The notes under the pieces: model-generated
Seen by the model: only the letters and a program-made list of their open reading frames with translations
Databases searched by the model: none
Told to the model about the DNA's origin: nothing
In this document: positions 1 to 9,325 of the stretch, one piece after another
How positions within the stretch are numbered: the first letter of the stretch is position 1
Layout of the letters: every line of letters starts with the position of its first letter
Assembly: GCF_028435365.1 (NCBI RefSeq)
Contig: NZ_JAGTJJ010000011.1
Coordinates: 62,001-126,000, forward strand
Reading direction: 5' to 3'
Length of the DNA: 64,000 nucleotides
Source of the DNA: Polyangium jinanense
GTDB taxonomy: Bacteria > Myxococcota > Polyangia > Polyangiales > Polyangiaceae
Made by a program: the position numbers and the translations under genes

Positions 1-2333
1 AGGTCCGGCAGCACGCTGAACTGATCCGACGTCGCGCCGAAGAAGACGAGCCGGTTCAGCGCGCTCGGCTCCGGCTTGAGCGTGAGGCCCGTGATCCCCG
101 AGGACTGCTCGAAGAGCGCGCCCTTGTCCGTGAAGACGCCGAGGAAGTTCAGGATGCCCTCGAGCGTGCCCGATTTGATCTTGAACTCGGCCCGCTTCGG
201 GTGATCGGCCGGCAGGACCGAGTCGAGGTAAAACACCGCGAGATTCTCGAACGAGAGCAGCTCGCATTCATCGTAGCTGCCGATGAGCGGCCACGTCACC
301 GTGAGGCTGCCGAGCGCCGCCTTCACCTTCGCGCCCTGCTTGTTACACGCCTTCACGTTGTTCGCGTGGTGAATGATGTCGAGCGTCCGCTCCCAGCACG
401 AGCGGTTTTCCCCCGCGAGCGACTTCGTCCGATCCACGGGCGTCGACGGATCGAGCGTGTTGTTCGTCGTGACGTTCCACGCCGGACCATTGAGATCGTC
501 GTCGTAATACGTCATTTCGTCGCGGTTCGTCATGAGCCGCATGAGCGACTCGCCCATGTGCGAGACGCCTCCGGTCGGCGTCACGAACGCCGGATCGCCA
601 AACGATCCGATGAGCTTCGCCGTGAGCCCCGGCCGCTGCGTGATCCGCCCCATCACCTGGGCAATCTCGTCCCAGATCGGCGCCTCGTACGGTATCTGCG
701 CGAATTTCTCTTTGCCCTGCGCCGCGAGTGCGTCGTGGTCGAGCGCGATCTTCCGGATCTTCAGCGCCGCGCCGAGCAGCCGCGCGAGTTCCTGCTCGTG
801 GTTCTCCACGAGATCGATGAGCCCGAGCACGAGCGCGTCCGACTCCGGATCCGCGAGGATCTGCCCGAGCGCATGCGCGAGATCCGGCAGCGGCGAGGTA
901 TCGGCCTTGAAGCGCCGATACGGGACACAGCTTGCACACTCGGTCCCCGCGGGTTTGACCTCCTCGGTCTCGAGATCGTAGACCGCGTCCTCGCGATCGC
1001 CGAGCAGCATCGTCGCCCCCGCGACCGCGTACATCAGGGTCTCGTGCTCGCTCTGCCACGCGTCCTCGCCCTCGCTCGGCGCGTACTCGGTCGCGTCCAC
1101 GAGCGGCGCGAGGTCCTGCGCGACCGCGCCGATGAGCGTGCGCGACGTGTCGACGTATTCGTACACCTGCGGCTCGGGCCGGCCAAACGCGTCCGTGCCC
1201 GGCGTCCCTTGCGGGCTGAACGGCGCGAGCGCGGAGACGGGCACGTTGATGTTCGTCACGAACTGCCCGAACTCGTCCGTGTCCGCGAGCCCATCGCCGT
1301 CCGTATCCGCGAACGGCGCGGGCACCGTGCCCGCTTGCCCCGGCACATTGCCGAACGGCACCACGAACCCGCGCCGATCACGCCGCGCGATCCACGTCGG
1401 CGCCGCGTCTTGATCCTTCGCGTACCGCACGTCTTGATCGAGCAGGATCCGCGAGAGCATCTCGAGCGTCTCCATCGGCCGGCTCGGCTGCGCCGTCGCC
1501 GCGTCCACCGTGAGTGGCGCGAGCGGCGCGAGCGTCGGCTTCGCGGTCGCGAGATCACGCTCCACGACGCGCAGGATCTGCGTGAGCTCGGGCGCCATCA
1601 CGCCCTCGGGCGCGAGCACGTCGAGCGCGCTCCCGAGCAGCGGGCGCAGGCGCGGATACGAGAGCAGCGGCCGCACCGCGCCGAGGGACGCGCCCGTCGG
1701 CCTGTAACCTTGCCGCCCCCATATCTTCGAGAAAGCCTGCCGCGCGGGTTCGCTGCTCATGAACGAGGCGAAGACCTCACCGAGCGCGCGCGTCGACGCG
1801 GGCACCGTCGGCGTTCCTTGGGGCTCAAATGGATTCGACTCGTAGAGGCGCGAGAGGTTCTGGCTGAACGAGAGGAGCGCGTCGTGCAGCCGCACCTTGT
1901 CGCCCTCGGCCTCGGTCGTGACGTCGTCGATCTCGACGTCGGGGAAGATCGCGTTGAAGGCCTGCACGAGGTCGCTGCGTCGCTTCGCCATGGCCTCGAC
2001 CTTGGCGATGCCGAGCGCGCGCGCCTTCTCCTGCTCGGCCCCCCTCGCGGGCGGCAGGAAACTCGTATCGACTTTGTCCGCGTAGATGCCCTGGTTCGAG
2101 TAGTGGCAGATCGCGTGGTACGAGCCGCCCGTGAGATCCTCGGTCAGCGAGCTCGCGCCGATACGATCGCAGAGCACACCGTACAGATCGTCGCCGAGCG
2201 TGGCCTTGGGCGGCGCAATCCGGGTGGTATCGATGCCTTCGTGGCACGACGCGGCCGCAGCGACCGTCGCGGCGAGGCCGAAAGAACGAAGAACGCGACG
2301 CAAGACAGGCGATCGAGTCAGACGAGCGCGCAT
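1..2333 (-). CDS. Large putative lipoprotein, truncated by window edge (C-terminus missing)
   Basis: Reading from an ATG at 2333 leftwards, the frame stays open to the window edge (about 777 codons), so the C-terminus is missing. The N-terminus is a lipoprotein signal: basic start, hydrophobic run LAATVAAAAS and a lipobox Cys at about residue 30. A calcium-binding-like Asp-rich motif, DTDGDGLADTDEFG, occurs near 1270-1310 and resembles thrombospondin type 3 or EF-hand loops. Cysteine pairs occur near 915-935 (CASC). The rest has no domain I recognise. It is probably an exported, surface-attached protein of myxobacterial type. A long rightward open frame over the same DNA is Arg-rich and is treated as an antisense artefact. 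The gene is divergent from the hotdog gene at 2444. Function unknown. Confidence 0.75.
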   Translation of the reverse strand, partial: MRARLTRSPVLRRVLRSFGLAATVAAAASCHEGIDTTRIAPPKATLGDDLYGVLCDRIGASSLTEDLTGGSYHAICHYSNQGIYADKVDTSFLPPARGAEQEKARALGIAKVEAMAKRRSDLVQAFNAIFPDVEIDDVTTEAEGDKVRLHDALLSFSQNLSRLYESNPFEPQGTPTVPASTRALGEVFASFMSSEPARQAFSKIWGRQGYRPTGASLGAVRPLLSYPRLRPLLGSALDVLAPEGVMAPELTQILRVVERDLATAKPTLAPLAPLTVDAATAQPSRPMETLEMLSRILLDQDVRYAKDQDAAPTWIARRDRRGFVVPFGNVPGQAGTVPAPFADTDGDGLADTDEFGQFVTNINVPVSALAPFSPQGTPGTDAFGRPEPQVYEYVDTSRTLIGAVAQDLAPLVDATEYAPSEGEDAWQSEHETLMYAVAGATMLLGDREDAVYDLETEEVKPAGTECASCVPYRRFKADTSPLPDLAHALGQILADPESDALVLGLIDLVENHEQELARLLGAALKIRKIALDHDALAAQGKEKFAQIPYEAPIWDEIAQVMGRITQRPGLTAKLIGSFGDPAFVTPTGGVSHMGESLMRLMTNRDEMTYYDDDLNGPAWNVTTNNTLDPSTPVDRTKSLAGENRSCWERTLDIIHHANNVKACNKQGAKVKAALGSLTVTWPLIGSYDECELLSFENLAVFYLDSVLPADHPKRAEFKIKSGTLEGILNFLGVFTDKGALFEQSSGITGLTLKPEPSALNRLVFFGATSDQFSVLPD

Positions 2334-2443
2334 GGCGACCCTCCCACGCAAGTGATTCTACATGAGCTCTGGCTCACCAGGAACGGCGTCGTTCGACAAT
2401 TGTCACGGGCGGGACGACCAAAGGTTGCTACATCTCGCCGCGC

Positions 2444-3361
2444 ATGACGTTCATCCCCGCGGAACCCGACGTCCCGGCCGCGCAAACCGCATCGGGGCCG
2501 CTGGTCATACGTTACGAAGACATTAACCAGAACGGAAAACTGCTGCTCGATGCGATGCCCGTGGTGCTCGGACCATCGGTATGGCGAGCGGTGTGGCAGC
2601 ACCGCGCGACGGCTGCACTCGCAGCGGAAGGGATCCTACCGATCCTGAGCCGCTTCGTGATCGAGGGTGGCGAGGGCCCGCTGTCGGTGATGTCGGCGAT
2701 CAAAGGGGAGGGAAAGTTCCAGCTTGCCCATACCGTGGGGGAGAATGGAGCGGTCGAGCGGCTGGTCCTCAACATGTGGTGCAACGTGTACGGCGAAGCG
2801 GGGCGCACGCACGGGCCTCCGCCGGCGAACGCGGGCGAGCGCCTGCTCGCGGGTCGCGTCTTCGCGGAGCACGTGATCACGCGCCCGTTCGGCCCGCCCG
2901 AGGCGCGCAAGGTCACGCGCATCTCGGTGCCGGGTTTGCCCGAGGTGCCGCCCGATCGTTACACGTGGCGACCGCCCGAGGCCTCGATCGAGCTGCCGCC
3001 GGGCGCGCGCTGGCTCGACGACACATTCACGCTCGACGCGACGCCGGTGATCTTCGGGCTCGACCATACGGACTCGAACCAGCACGTCAATTCGCTGGTC
3101 TATCCGCGCCTGTTCGTGGAAGCCGCGCTGCGCCGGTTATGGGACCTCGGCCGGAAAAACCCGCTCCTCGCGCGCGCCGCGGAGATCGCCTACCGCAAGC
3201 CGAGCTTCGCGGGCGAACGTGTGCGCGTCGCGCTTCGCGCGTTCGCACGGGACGACGCGGCCGGGGTGGCGGCGATCCTGGTGTCGGACGAGGAGGCAGA
3301 GGGGCCGATCGGGAAGGCGCGGCCGCGGGTGTTTGCGAGGATTTGGTTTGCGGAGGCGTGA
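2444..3361 (+). CDS. Double-hotdog acyl-thioesterase-like protein
   Basis: A 305-residue protein with the look of a tandem hotdog fold. The C-terminal half carries GLDHTDSNQHVNSLVY at residues 205-220, the Asp/Asn...HVN signature typical of acyl-CoA/acyl-ACP thioesterases and of enzymes handling thioester-linked acyl groups. The N-terminal half (about 20-160) would be the first hotdog and lacks this signature. No signal peptide, so it is expected to be cytoplasmic. It is monocistronic: divergent from the lipoprotein at 2333 and convergent with the zinc importer operon, whose last stop is 8 nt away. The substrate cannot be told from sequence; fatty acid or polyketide thioester hydrolysis is an inference from the family. 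Confidence 0.7.
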   Translation: MTFIPAEPDVPAAQTASGPLVIRYEDINQNGKLLLDAMPVVLGPSVWRAVWQHRATAALAAEGILPILSRFVIEGGEGPLSVMSAIKGEGKFQLAHTVGENGAVERLVLNMWCNVYGEAGRTHGPPPANAGERLLAGRVFAEHVITRPFGPPEARKVTRISVPGLPEVPPDRYTWRPPEASIELPPGARWLDDTFTLDATPVIFGLDHTDSNQHVNSLVYPRLFVEAALRRLWDLGRKNPLLARAAEIAYRKPSFAGERVRVALRAFARDDAAGVAAILVSDEEAEGPIGKARPRVFARIWFAEA

Positions 3362-3368
3362 GCGACGC

Positions 3369-4199
3369 TCACTTCTTCCTGAACAGAAGCGACAGCCCGA
3401 ACACCGCCCCCAGCGTCAGAATGATCGTCGCTCCGCTGGCCACGTCCGCGTGGTACGAAAGCATCAATCCAATCGACGACCCGATGACCCCGATGGCAAT
3501 CGCGAGCAGCGCCACCCGCCCGATGCTCCGGCCCACCATTTTCGCCGTCGCCGCCGGGATCACCACGAACGAGCTCACCAGCGCGATCCCCACCGTTTTC
3601 ACGGCCACCACGATCACCACCGCCGTCAGCGCGAGCAGCATGTAATCGAGCGCGGCCACCTTCACACCCGACAGCGCCGCGAGCTCCGGATCGAATGTCG
3701 CATAGGCGAGCTTCGTCCACGTGAATGCCATCAAAAGCGACGTCACCACGCCGACCACGCCCACCGTGATCAGATCGTCCGGGGATATCGCCAGAATGCT
3801 CCCGAAGAGCACCGTCTCCACGTTCACCTGTGGCCCGTCCGTGGATCGGAGCCCCAAGAGCAGCACGCCGAGCGCGAACGAAACCGCCGAAAACACGCCC
3901 GTCGCCACATCCCCGCGCAGGTTCCCGCGCCGCAATACGTAGCCGATTCCGAGCGCGATCAGCACCGTGAACGGCAGCGCCACCCACGTCATTCGCTCCA
4001 GCGACACGCCGAGCAAAAGACCGAGCGCGATGCCGCCGAACGCCGCGTGCGCCAGGCCGTCGCCGATGAACGACAACCCCCGCTGCACCACGAAGACGCC
4101 GATCATCGCGCAGAGACCACCCACCACCGCGCCGGCGATCATCGCCCGCTGCATGAAGGCCACCTGCAAGGGCTCGAGCAACGCGTTCACGACGTTCAC
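3369..4199 (-). CDS. znuB: Zinc/manganese ABC transporter permease (ABC-3 family)
   Basis: A 276-residue integral membrane protein with about eight hydrophobic segments. It matches the ABC-3 (ZnuB/MntB/TroB) permease family, with the early loop RGLSFIGDGLAHAAFGGIAL and a long hydrophobic C-terminus. It would form the inner-membrane channel for the ATPase encoded just upstream. The chosen GTG start at 4199 overlaps the ATPase stop (GTGA), implying translational coupling; another GTG lies three codons further in. Third gene of an operon znuA-znuC-znuB. Zinc rather than manganese is inferred from the His-rich partners. Confidence 0.9.
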   Translation of the reverse strand: MNVVNALLEPLQVAFMQRAMIAGAVVGGLCAMIGVFVVQRGLSFIGDGLAHAAFGGIALGLLLGVSLERMTWVALPFTVLIALGIGYVLRRGNLRGDVATGVFSAVSFALGVLLLGLRSTDGPQVNVETVLFGSILAISPDDLITVGVVGVVTSLLMAFTWTKLAYATFDPELAALSGVKVAALDYMLLALTAVVIVVAVKTVGIALVSSFVVIPAATAKMVGRSIGRVALLAIAIGVIGSSIGLMLSYHADVASGATIILTLGAVFGLSLLFRKK

Positions 4200-5023
4200 T
4201 CCTCGTCCGGCAATTGATGGTGATGCGAATGCGCCGCGTGATCGCCGCCCGCCACGGCCGAGATCGCCGAGAGCGACGCCTGGCCGAGCAGCTCGCTCGG
4301 CAATCCCCACGCCGAGACCCTCCCTGCGTCGAGGTACACCACCCGCTCGGCGCACCGCGCCACCGCCGCCAGGTTGTGCGTCACGAGGATCGCCGCGAGC
4401 TCGTCGCTCGCCGAGATCTCCGCCAGCAAATCGAGAAACTCCGCCCGGCCCTTCACGTCGACGCCCGCCGTCGGCTCGTCCAGGATCACGAGCGACGGCT
4501 TGTTCACGAGCGCGCGCGCCAAAAACACCCGCTGCGTCTCGCCGCCCGAGAGCCGCGCGATCTCCTTTTCGAGCAGCTTCTCCCCGCCCACGTGCCGCAG
4601 GATCTCGATCGCGCGGGCGCGCTCCTCCTCGCGGATGCGCAAGGGCCAGCTCCCACGCATGCTCGCCACGATGAGATCGATCGAGCGGGCCGGGAACGTC
4701 ATGTCGCTCGTCTTGCGCTGGGGCACGTAGCCCACTTCCCGCAGCGCTTTTTGTGCGGGTTTGCCCATGATCCGGATCGAGCCGCTCGTCGGCGGCATCA
4801 GGCCGAGCACCGTCTTCAGGAACGTGCTCTTGCCCGCGCCGTTCGGGCCGCAGAGGCACACGAACTCGCCCTTCGGCACCCAGAACGAGATCCCGTCGAG
4901 TAGCCTCCGCCCGGGCACGTCGACGATGAGATTCTCCACCTCCAGGACCCGCGGCAACGACGGATCGGGGAGCGTGAAATGGCCTTGCGGCATCCCATCC
5001 GCTTCGGCGTGTACGGCGCTCAT
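4196..5023 (-). CDS. znuC: Zinc/manganese ABC transporter ATP-binding protein
   Basis: A 275-residue ABC ATPase. Walker A is GPNGAGKS (59-66), Q-loop Gln about 102, signature LSGGE (158-162), Walker B LVILDEP (178-184) and switch His about 216, all intact. After the ATPase core there is a short His-rich tail (HAAHSHHH, about 262-270), as in several ZnuC/ZurA-type ATPases, which may sense or buffer zinc. Its ATG overlaps the stop of the binding-protein gene (ATGA at 5020-5023), and its own stop overlaps the permease start. It powers uptake through the permease at 3369-4199. Confidence 0.93.
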   Translation of the reverse strand: MSAVHAEADGMPQGHFTLPDPSLPRVLEVENLIVDVPGRRLLDGISFWVPKGEFVCLCGPNGAGKSTFLKTVLGLMPPTSGSIRIMGKPAQKALREVGYVPQRKTSDMTFPARSIDLIVASMRGSWPLRIREEERARAIEILRHVGGEKLLEKEIARLSGGETQRVFLARALVNKPSLVILDEPTAGVDVKGRAEFLDLLAEISASDELAAILVTHNLAAVARCAERVVYLDAGRVSAWGLPSELLGQASLSAISAVAGGDHAAHSHHHQLPDEE

Positions 5024-6114
5024 TTCAGGGCCTTGTCGAGGACGTCGGCGTTCTTGAGGAGCAGCTTCTCGTAGGTCTCGGCGCCGGCGCTGCCGCCGAC
5101 CGGATCGAGCTCGAAGAGCGGCAGCTTCGCCTGATCGGCGATCACCTGCGCGGGCCTGCGATCGAGCTGCGGCTCGGAGAAGAGCGCCGCGGCCTTGCTC
5201 TTCTCGACCGCGGCGAGGACGTCCTTCACGTACCGCGCCGTCGGCTCCTTGCCGGGGAACGGCTCGATCACGGCCGCGATCGAGAGGCCGTAACGCTCGG
5301 CGAAATACCCCATCGAGCCGTGGAACGTGACGATCGTCTTCTTCGTCCAGCCCTTCGAACGCGCCTCGAGCTCGGCGTGCAGCTTGTCGAGCTCCGCCTC
5401 GATCGCCTTGCCACGCGCCTTGTAGCCTTCGGCGCCCTTCGGATCGAGTTTCGAAAACGCCTCCACGAGCTCGGGCACGACCGACTTCATGCGCACCGGA
5501 TCCAGCCAGAAATGCGGGTCCTCGGCGCCGTGCGCGTGGTTGTGGCCGTGGTGGTCGTGCTCGCCCTTCGCCGCGCCCTTGGGCTCGGGCTTCGGCGCGT
5601 GATCGCCGTCGTCGTGCTCGCGACCGTCGGCGTGCTTGTCGTGCTCGTGCTCGTGCTTCGCCTTGTCGTCGGCATGATCGTCGTGCTCCTCGCCCTCCTC
5701 CGCGGCCTCGGCGCCGACCTCCTCGGCCGTCATGCGCCGCGGGTTCGCCTTCGGGCCGAGCTGCACGATCGGCACGTCCGTGCCCGCCGCGCCGCGCACG
5801 ATCTTCTCGAGCCAGCCATCCATCCCGAGGCCGACCGACACGCCGAGCTTGCTCTTCGCGACCTGCGCCATCTCCTTCGGCGTCGGGTCGTAGCTGTGCT
5901 CGGAGCGGCCCGGCGGAAGCACGAGCACGACGTCGAGGCCGTCGCCCGCGACGCGACGCGCGATGTCCCAGAGCGGGAAGATCGAGACCGCGACGCGGGG
6001 TTTGTCCGAGGAGGCGGCGGGCCCGTCCTTGCTGCGGCTACTGCAGGCCGCGGCGACGAGCACGACGAGGACGAGGACGATGGAGCGCAGAACCGTGGCG
6101 AGTCTCGGCGTCAT
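5020..6114 (-). CDS. znuA: Zinc-binding lipoprotein of ABC transporter (ZnuA-like)
   Basis: A 364-residue cluster A-I solute-binding protein. The start at 6114 gives a clean lipoprotein signal with lipobox VAAAC (Cys24); an in-frame start 22 codons upstream would bury the signal. Likely metal ligands are His73 (SEHSYDP), His201 (DPHFWLDP), His265 (FHGSMGYF) and Asp337 (ELDPVGG). Residues 143-196 form a long His/Asp/Glu-rich loop, the hallmark that separates zinc-binding ZnuA from manganese homologues. First gene of the operon; delivers metal to the ZnuB permease. I found no clear Zur box in the 128 bp upstream. Confidence 0.9.
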   Translation of the reverse strand: MTPRLATVLRSIVLVLVVLVAAACSSRSKDGPAASSDKPRVAVSIFPLWDIARRVAGDGLDVVLVLPPGRSEHSYDPTPKEMAQVAKSKLGVSVGLGMDGWLEKIVRGAAGTDVPIVQLGPKANPRRMTAEEVGAEAAEEGEEHDDHADDKAKHEHEHDKHADGREHDDGDHAPKPEPKGAAKGEHDHHGHNHAHGAEDPHFWLDPVRMKSVVPELVEAFSKLDPKGAEGYKARGKAIEAELDKLHAELEARSKGWTKKTIVTFHGSMGYFAERYGLSIAAVIEPFPGKEPTARYVKDVLAAVEKSKAAALFSEPQLDRRPAQVIADQAKLPLFELDPVGGSAGAETYEKLLLKNADVLDKALK

Positions 6115-6242
6115 GAACAAGGCTTCCCCCCGGGCGAGGGCCGGGGCGGCAGGATCGAAGCGAGGGGGGATTCGTGTCAAGCAGGCTCGGATGCTGCTCC
6201 GGCGATGCCTCGACGAGGCCTCGTAGTACGATGCGCCTCTCG

Positions 6243-7211
6243 ATGTCGTCCACGTCCCTCACCGTCTCCAAAGCGAACCAGACGTCGATCACCCCACGCG
6301 CCGCATTCCCCCGCGCCCGCGTGTGCGTCGACTGTCGCACGCTCCTCGGCCCCAAGGAGGCTTGTGACGGCGGGCCCAAGCACCGCGTCGTTTCGATCGA
6401 AACCCCCACGGGACGCAACGCGCTGCGCACGGAGGTGTGGGGCCCGCCCTCCGTACGCAGGCGCGCCAAGCAGCTCGCGAAGGCCGGCGGCACGAGCCTC
6501 GGTGCAGGCTCGATCTTCGAGGGGTGTACCGGCTGTAGCGACTGCGGCACGGCCGCGCTCGAAGGCGAGTTCGTCGTCATCGTCGCCGTGATCGCGCTCA
6601 TCGCGGCGGCCGGCGTCGCGCTCTACTGGATCATCGCCAAGATCGTCGAGGCCATCCGCGCCTACCAGAACCGGCCTCGGCCGAACGGCGGGATCACGAA
6701 GCCCCCGTCGCTCGGGCGCAGGGCGGGGCCGAGTGGGGTCGTGATGGGACAAACCGGCATGCTCGCGCCGGCGACGGGCACGTCGTGCGTCGCCTGGTCC
6801 CTCGATCTGCGCAACAAGCGGTTCCTCGGGACCGACCTCATGCTGCACGACGCCGAGACCTCGGGCTTCGAGGTGAAGCTCGACGACGGCACCACCCTGC
6901 GCGTCCCCGGCGGCCGCATTCGCATCGAGGGCCCGCGAGAGCGGGTCGATCGATCGGACGCCTCCCCCGTCGATGAGTTCGTCCAGACAATCTCGCACGA
7001 GGACGACCCCGAGGACGCCGGGCTCGACCCCTTCCCATTCGATACGGTCGACGAGATCGTGGTTCGTCCGGGCGATCGGGTGCGTGTCTTCGGCGAGCTC
7101 GAACGCGAGGCGGACCCGGCGGCGCCCGGCGGTTATCGCGCGTCGAACGTGCTCCTCGTGCCGAAGGGCGTGCCCGCCCTCCGCGTGGAGCGGCAAGAGG
7201 ACCGGAAATAG
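6243..7211 (+). CDS. Membrane protein with N-terminal Cys clusters, GIDE-like C-terminal region
   Basis: A 322-residue protein that I do not recognise by name. It has possible zinc ligands at Cys28, Cys31, Cys41 and His47, a second group at Cys95/98/101, one strong membrane segment at about 110-135, and a C-terminal cytosolic part. The C-terminal part (sequences such as TGMLAPATGTSCVAW, then GDRVRVFGELER) resembles the GIDE-type domain of bacterial proteins related to mitochondrial MUL1; that resemblance is by eye and weak. Start chosen at ATG 6243; ATG 6231 and 6174 are alternatives. The next gene follows after 10 nt, so they are probably cotranscribed. Confidence 0.6.
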   Translation: MSSTSLTVSKANQTSITPRAAFPRARVCVDCRTLLGPKEACDGGPKHRVVSIETPTGRNALRTEVWGPPSVRRRAKQLAKAGGTSLGAGSIFEGCTGCSDCGTAALEGEFVVIVAVIALIAAAGVALYWIIAKIVEAIRAYQNRPRPNGGITKPPSLGRRAGPSGVVMGQTGMLAPATGTSCVAWSLDLRNKRFLGTDLMLHDAETSGFEVKLDDGTTLRVPGGRIRIEGPRERVDRSDASPVDEFVQTISHEDDPEDAGLDPFPFDTVDEIVVRPGDRVRVFGELEREADPAAPGGYRASNVLLVPKGVPALRVERQEDRK

Positions 7212-7221
7212 GAGGCCCGAG

Positions 7222-8274
7222 ATGCCCCAGAAGGTCGAGCTCGCAGCCTGTCAGGTCCACGTCACGCCCGACGATTACGCGTCCGCCGAGACATTCGAGG
7301 CGATGCTCGGTCGCATCGGCGACAAACTCGCGAAAGCCCGCGCGCGCCTCGCGAACGGCGCCTACGAGCACCCTTGCCTCGCCGTCTTCCCCGAGATGAT
7401 CGGCGGCTTCTTGCCGCTCGCCGGCCGGCTCGACGCCGTCCGCGACGCGCGCACCATCGACGAGGCGCTCACGAAGGTCGCGATCCGCTCGCCGTTTCGC
7501 ATGGCGTCCGCGATGCTCCGCGGCAAGACGACCCGCACGAGCGTGGGCTTCCTCCTCGCGGTCGCTCCGGAGGTACGGCGTATCTATCGCGAGGCCTTCT
7601 CCCGCTTCGCGCGCCGCTACGAGGTTTGGACCGTGGCCGGCAGCGCGCTCTTGCCTCGCAATGCCCACGGAAACCTCTCCGATTCCTTTTCGCCGGCCGA
7701 GGGACGCGTCTACAACACCTCCTACACCTTTCATCCCTCGGGCCGACACATCGGCGTCTCGCGCAAGGTGAACCTCGTCCCCACCGTCGAGGACACGCTC
7801 GGCCTCTCGCCGGGTCGACGCGGCGAGCTCATGCCGTTCTCCACGCCGTTCGGCCAGGTCGGCACGCTCATCTGTTACGACGGCTTCGCCGTCCCGCACA
7901 CCGCGCGCGAGCCCGACTTCTGCCCGCTCCTCTCCCATTACGACGATCACGGCTGCAGCGTCGTCGCCCAGCCCGCCGCGAATTTCTGGCCTTGGGAGAC
8001 GCCGTGGACCTTTGGCGGAATGGACGGACGTTCGAGCCGCAAACAACAATGGCTCGACGAGGGACTCTTCTCGCAAATGGAAAGCACCCCGCTCCGTGCC
8101 GTGCGCTACGGCGTGACCGCGCAGCTCCTCGGCCGGGTCTTCGACAGCCACTTCGACGGCCGCTCGCAGATCCTCGCGAAGGACGGCTCCTCCGTGCGCA
8201 TCCTCGCCGAGGCGGCGCGCGGCGACGCGTCTCCCGAGGCCGAGGAAGTGCTCCTCCGCGTGGTCGAGGTGTAG
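7222..8274 (+). CDS. Carbon-nitrogen hydrolase (nitrilase superfamily)
   Basis: A 350-residue nitrilase-superfamily enzyme. The catalytic Glu-Lys-Cys triad is visible as FPEM (Glu58), SRKVNLVP (Lys182) and LICYDG (Cys218). Such enzymes hydrolyse amides or nitriles, or transfer acyl groups, in the cytoplasm. It is longer than the usual 260-300 residues, with an extra segment at about 60-135 between the Glu and Lys motifs. The start at 7222 follows a perfect GGAGG (7211-7215) that overlaps the stop of the preceding gene, indicating an operon. Substrate unknown. Confidence 0.85.
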   Translation: MPQKVELAACQVHVTPDDYASAETFEAMLGRIGDKLAKARARLANGAYEHPCLAVFPEMIGGFLPLAGRLDAVRDARTIDEALTKVAIRSPFRMASAMLRGKTTRTSVGFLLAVAPEVRRIYREAFSRFARRYEVWTVAGSALLPRNAHGNLSDSFSPAEGRVYNTSYTFHPSGRHIGVSRKVNLVPTVEDTLGLSPGRRGELMPFSTPFGQVGTLICYDGFAVPHTAREPDFCPLLSHYDDHGCSVVAQPAANFWPWETPWTFGGMDGRSSRKQQWLDEGLFSQMESTPLRAVRYGVTAQLLGRVFDSHFDGRSQILAKDGSSVRILAEAARGDASPEAEEVLLRVVEV

Positions 8275-8338
8275 ACATTCCAGCGTCGGGGTCTTACCTT
8301 CGGGCGCCGGCGACGAGCCTCCGAGGACCTACCGCGAC

Positions 8339-8614
8339 ATGAATCAACCGAACCCGTGGATCCTGCTCATGGGAGGCTTCGCGCTCTTCAACGTCGCCGG
8401 CATGGCGTACGGGATCAAGGCGCCGGAGTGGGCGCGGATCGCCGCGGCGCTCGCCTGCGGGCTGCTCGGCGTCGTCTGCATCGTGCTCGCGTTCAAGCGG
8501 CAATTCGGCAAGAAGCCGGTCCCGCCGCCGAAGGTCGAAAAGCGCGCCACGCGCGCGCAGAAGCCCGCGTCCCCGCGCCCCACGCGGGCGAGCGACGCGG
8601 GTGACGTCTCGTAG
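8339..8614 (+). CDS. Small two-helix membrane protein
   Basis: A 91-residue protein with two hydrophobic helices (about 7-24 and 32-50) followed by a basic, Pro/Lys/Arg-rich cytosolic tail. No known family recognised. It sits between the nitrilase and methyltransferase genes on the same strand, and its stop lies just before the next gene. Codon use (GC-rich third positions) supports it being real. Confidence 0.55.
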   Translation: MNQPNPWILLMGGFALFNVAGMAYGIKAPEWARIAAALACGLLGVVCIVLAFKRQFGKKPVPPPKVEKRATRAQKPASPRPTRASDAGDVS

Positions 8615-8627
8615 AGAAGGCCGCTCG

Positions 8628-9275
8628 GTGTCGCGCGCGGCCGGCTCGATCTTCCGCAACGAAGCGCGCAGGGCCCTGCTCGCGGACCTCGCTGCGGGCC
8701 GCGTCGTCTCCGACCTCGCTTTCGACCGGCTCTACCCTGAGCGCATTCGCAAACTCTCGAATCGATACTGGACCCCGGTCCACGTGGCCCGCCACGCCGC
8801 GGGCCTGTTCGCGAAACACGGCGCGCGCCGCGTCCTCGACATCGGCGCCGGCATGGGGAAGTTCTGCGTGGTTGGTGCAATCACGACGGAGCTCGAGTTC
8901 TCGGGCGTCGAGCAACGGGAAACCCTCGTCGCCGCCGGCCGGGAGGTCCTCAAGGCGTACGCCATTCCGCGCGTCACCTTGATCCACGGCATGCTCGACG
9001 ACGTCGATTTCGACGCGTACGACGGGTTTTACCTGTTCAACCCCTTCGAAGAGAGCACGTTTTCGCCCTCGCAATGGGTCGACCGAACGGTCCCGCTCTC
9101 CGAGGAGCGCGCCACGGAGGATGTCGCCCGGGTCGAGGCCGCGTTCGCGCGGGCCCGGCGCGGCACGTGTATCGTGACCTTTCACGGATTCGGCGGAGCG
9201 ATCCCCAAGGGATTCGTGTACCTGCCCGAGGAGACGCGCGGCGTTCCGTTCCTGCGGCTCTGGGTGAAGGATTGA
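8628..9275 (+). CDS. Class I SAM-dependent methyltransferase
   Basis: About 215 residues. The SAM-binding motif I is VLDIGAGMGKF (about 69-79), followed by an acidic residue at the end of the next strand (FSGVEQ). A FNPFEE motif sits where the catalytic or motif IV region is expected. The GTG at 8628 is preferred because AGAAGG lies 8 nt upstream; an in-frame GTG at 8601 overlapping the previous gene is the alternative. The methyl acceptor is unknown. Likely cotranscribed with the small membrane protein upstream. Confidence 0.7.
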   Translation: MSRAAGSIFRNEARRALLADLAAGRVVSDLAFDRLYPERIRKLSNRYWTPVHVARHAAGLFAKHGARRVLDIGAGMGKFCVVGAITTELEFSGVEQRETLVAAGREVLKAYAIPRVTLIHGMLDDVDFDAYDGFYLFNPFEESTFSPSQWVDRTVPLSEERATEDVARVEAAFARARRGTCIVTFHGFGGAIPKGFVYLPEETRGVPFLRLWVKD

Positions 9276-9325
9276 GCCTGCGACGAGGGTGGCGCGGGCT
9301 CGCTTTCCGCTGGTAAGCTCGCGTC

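Noticed and set aside
201..2447. Long plus-strand open frame over the first lipoprotein
   Set aside because: Extremely Arg/His-rich, no known motif, and opposite a minus-strand frame with a proper lipoprotein signal and a calcium-loop motif. Antisense artefact of GC bias.
6115..6242. Zur operator before znuA
   Set aside because: No GTTAT-type palindrome or other convincing inverted repeat was found in this GC-rich stretch.
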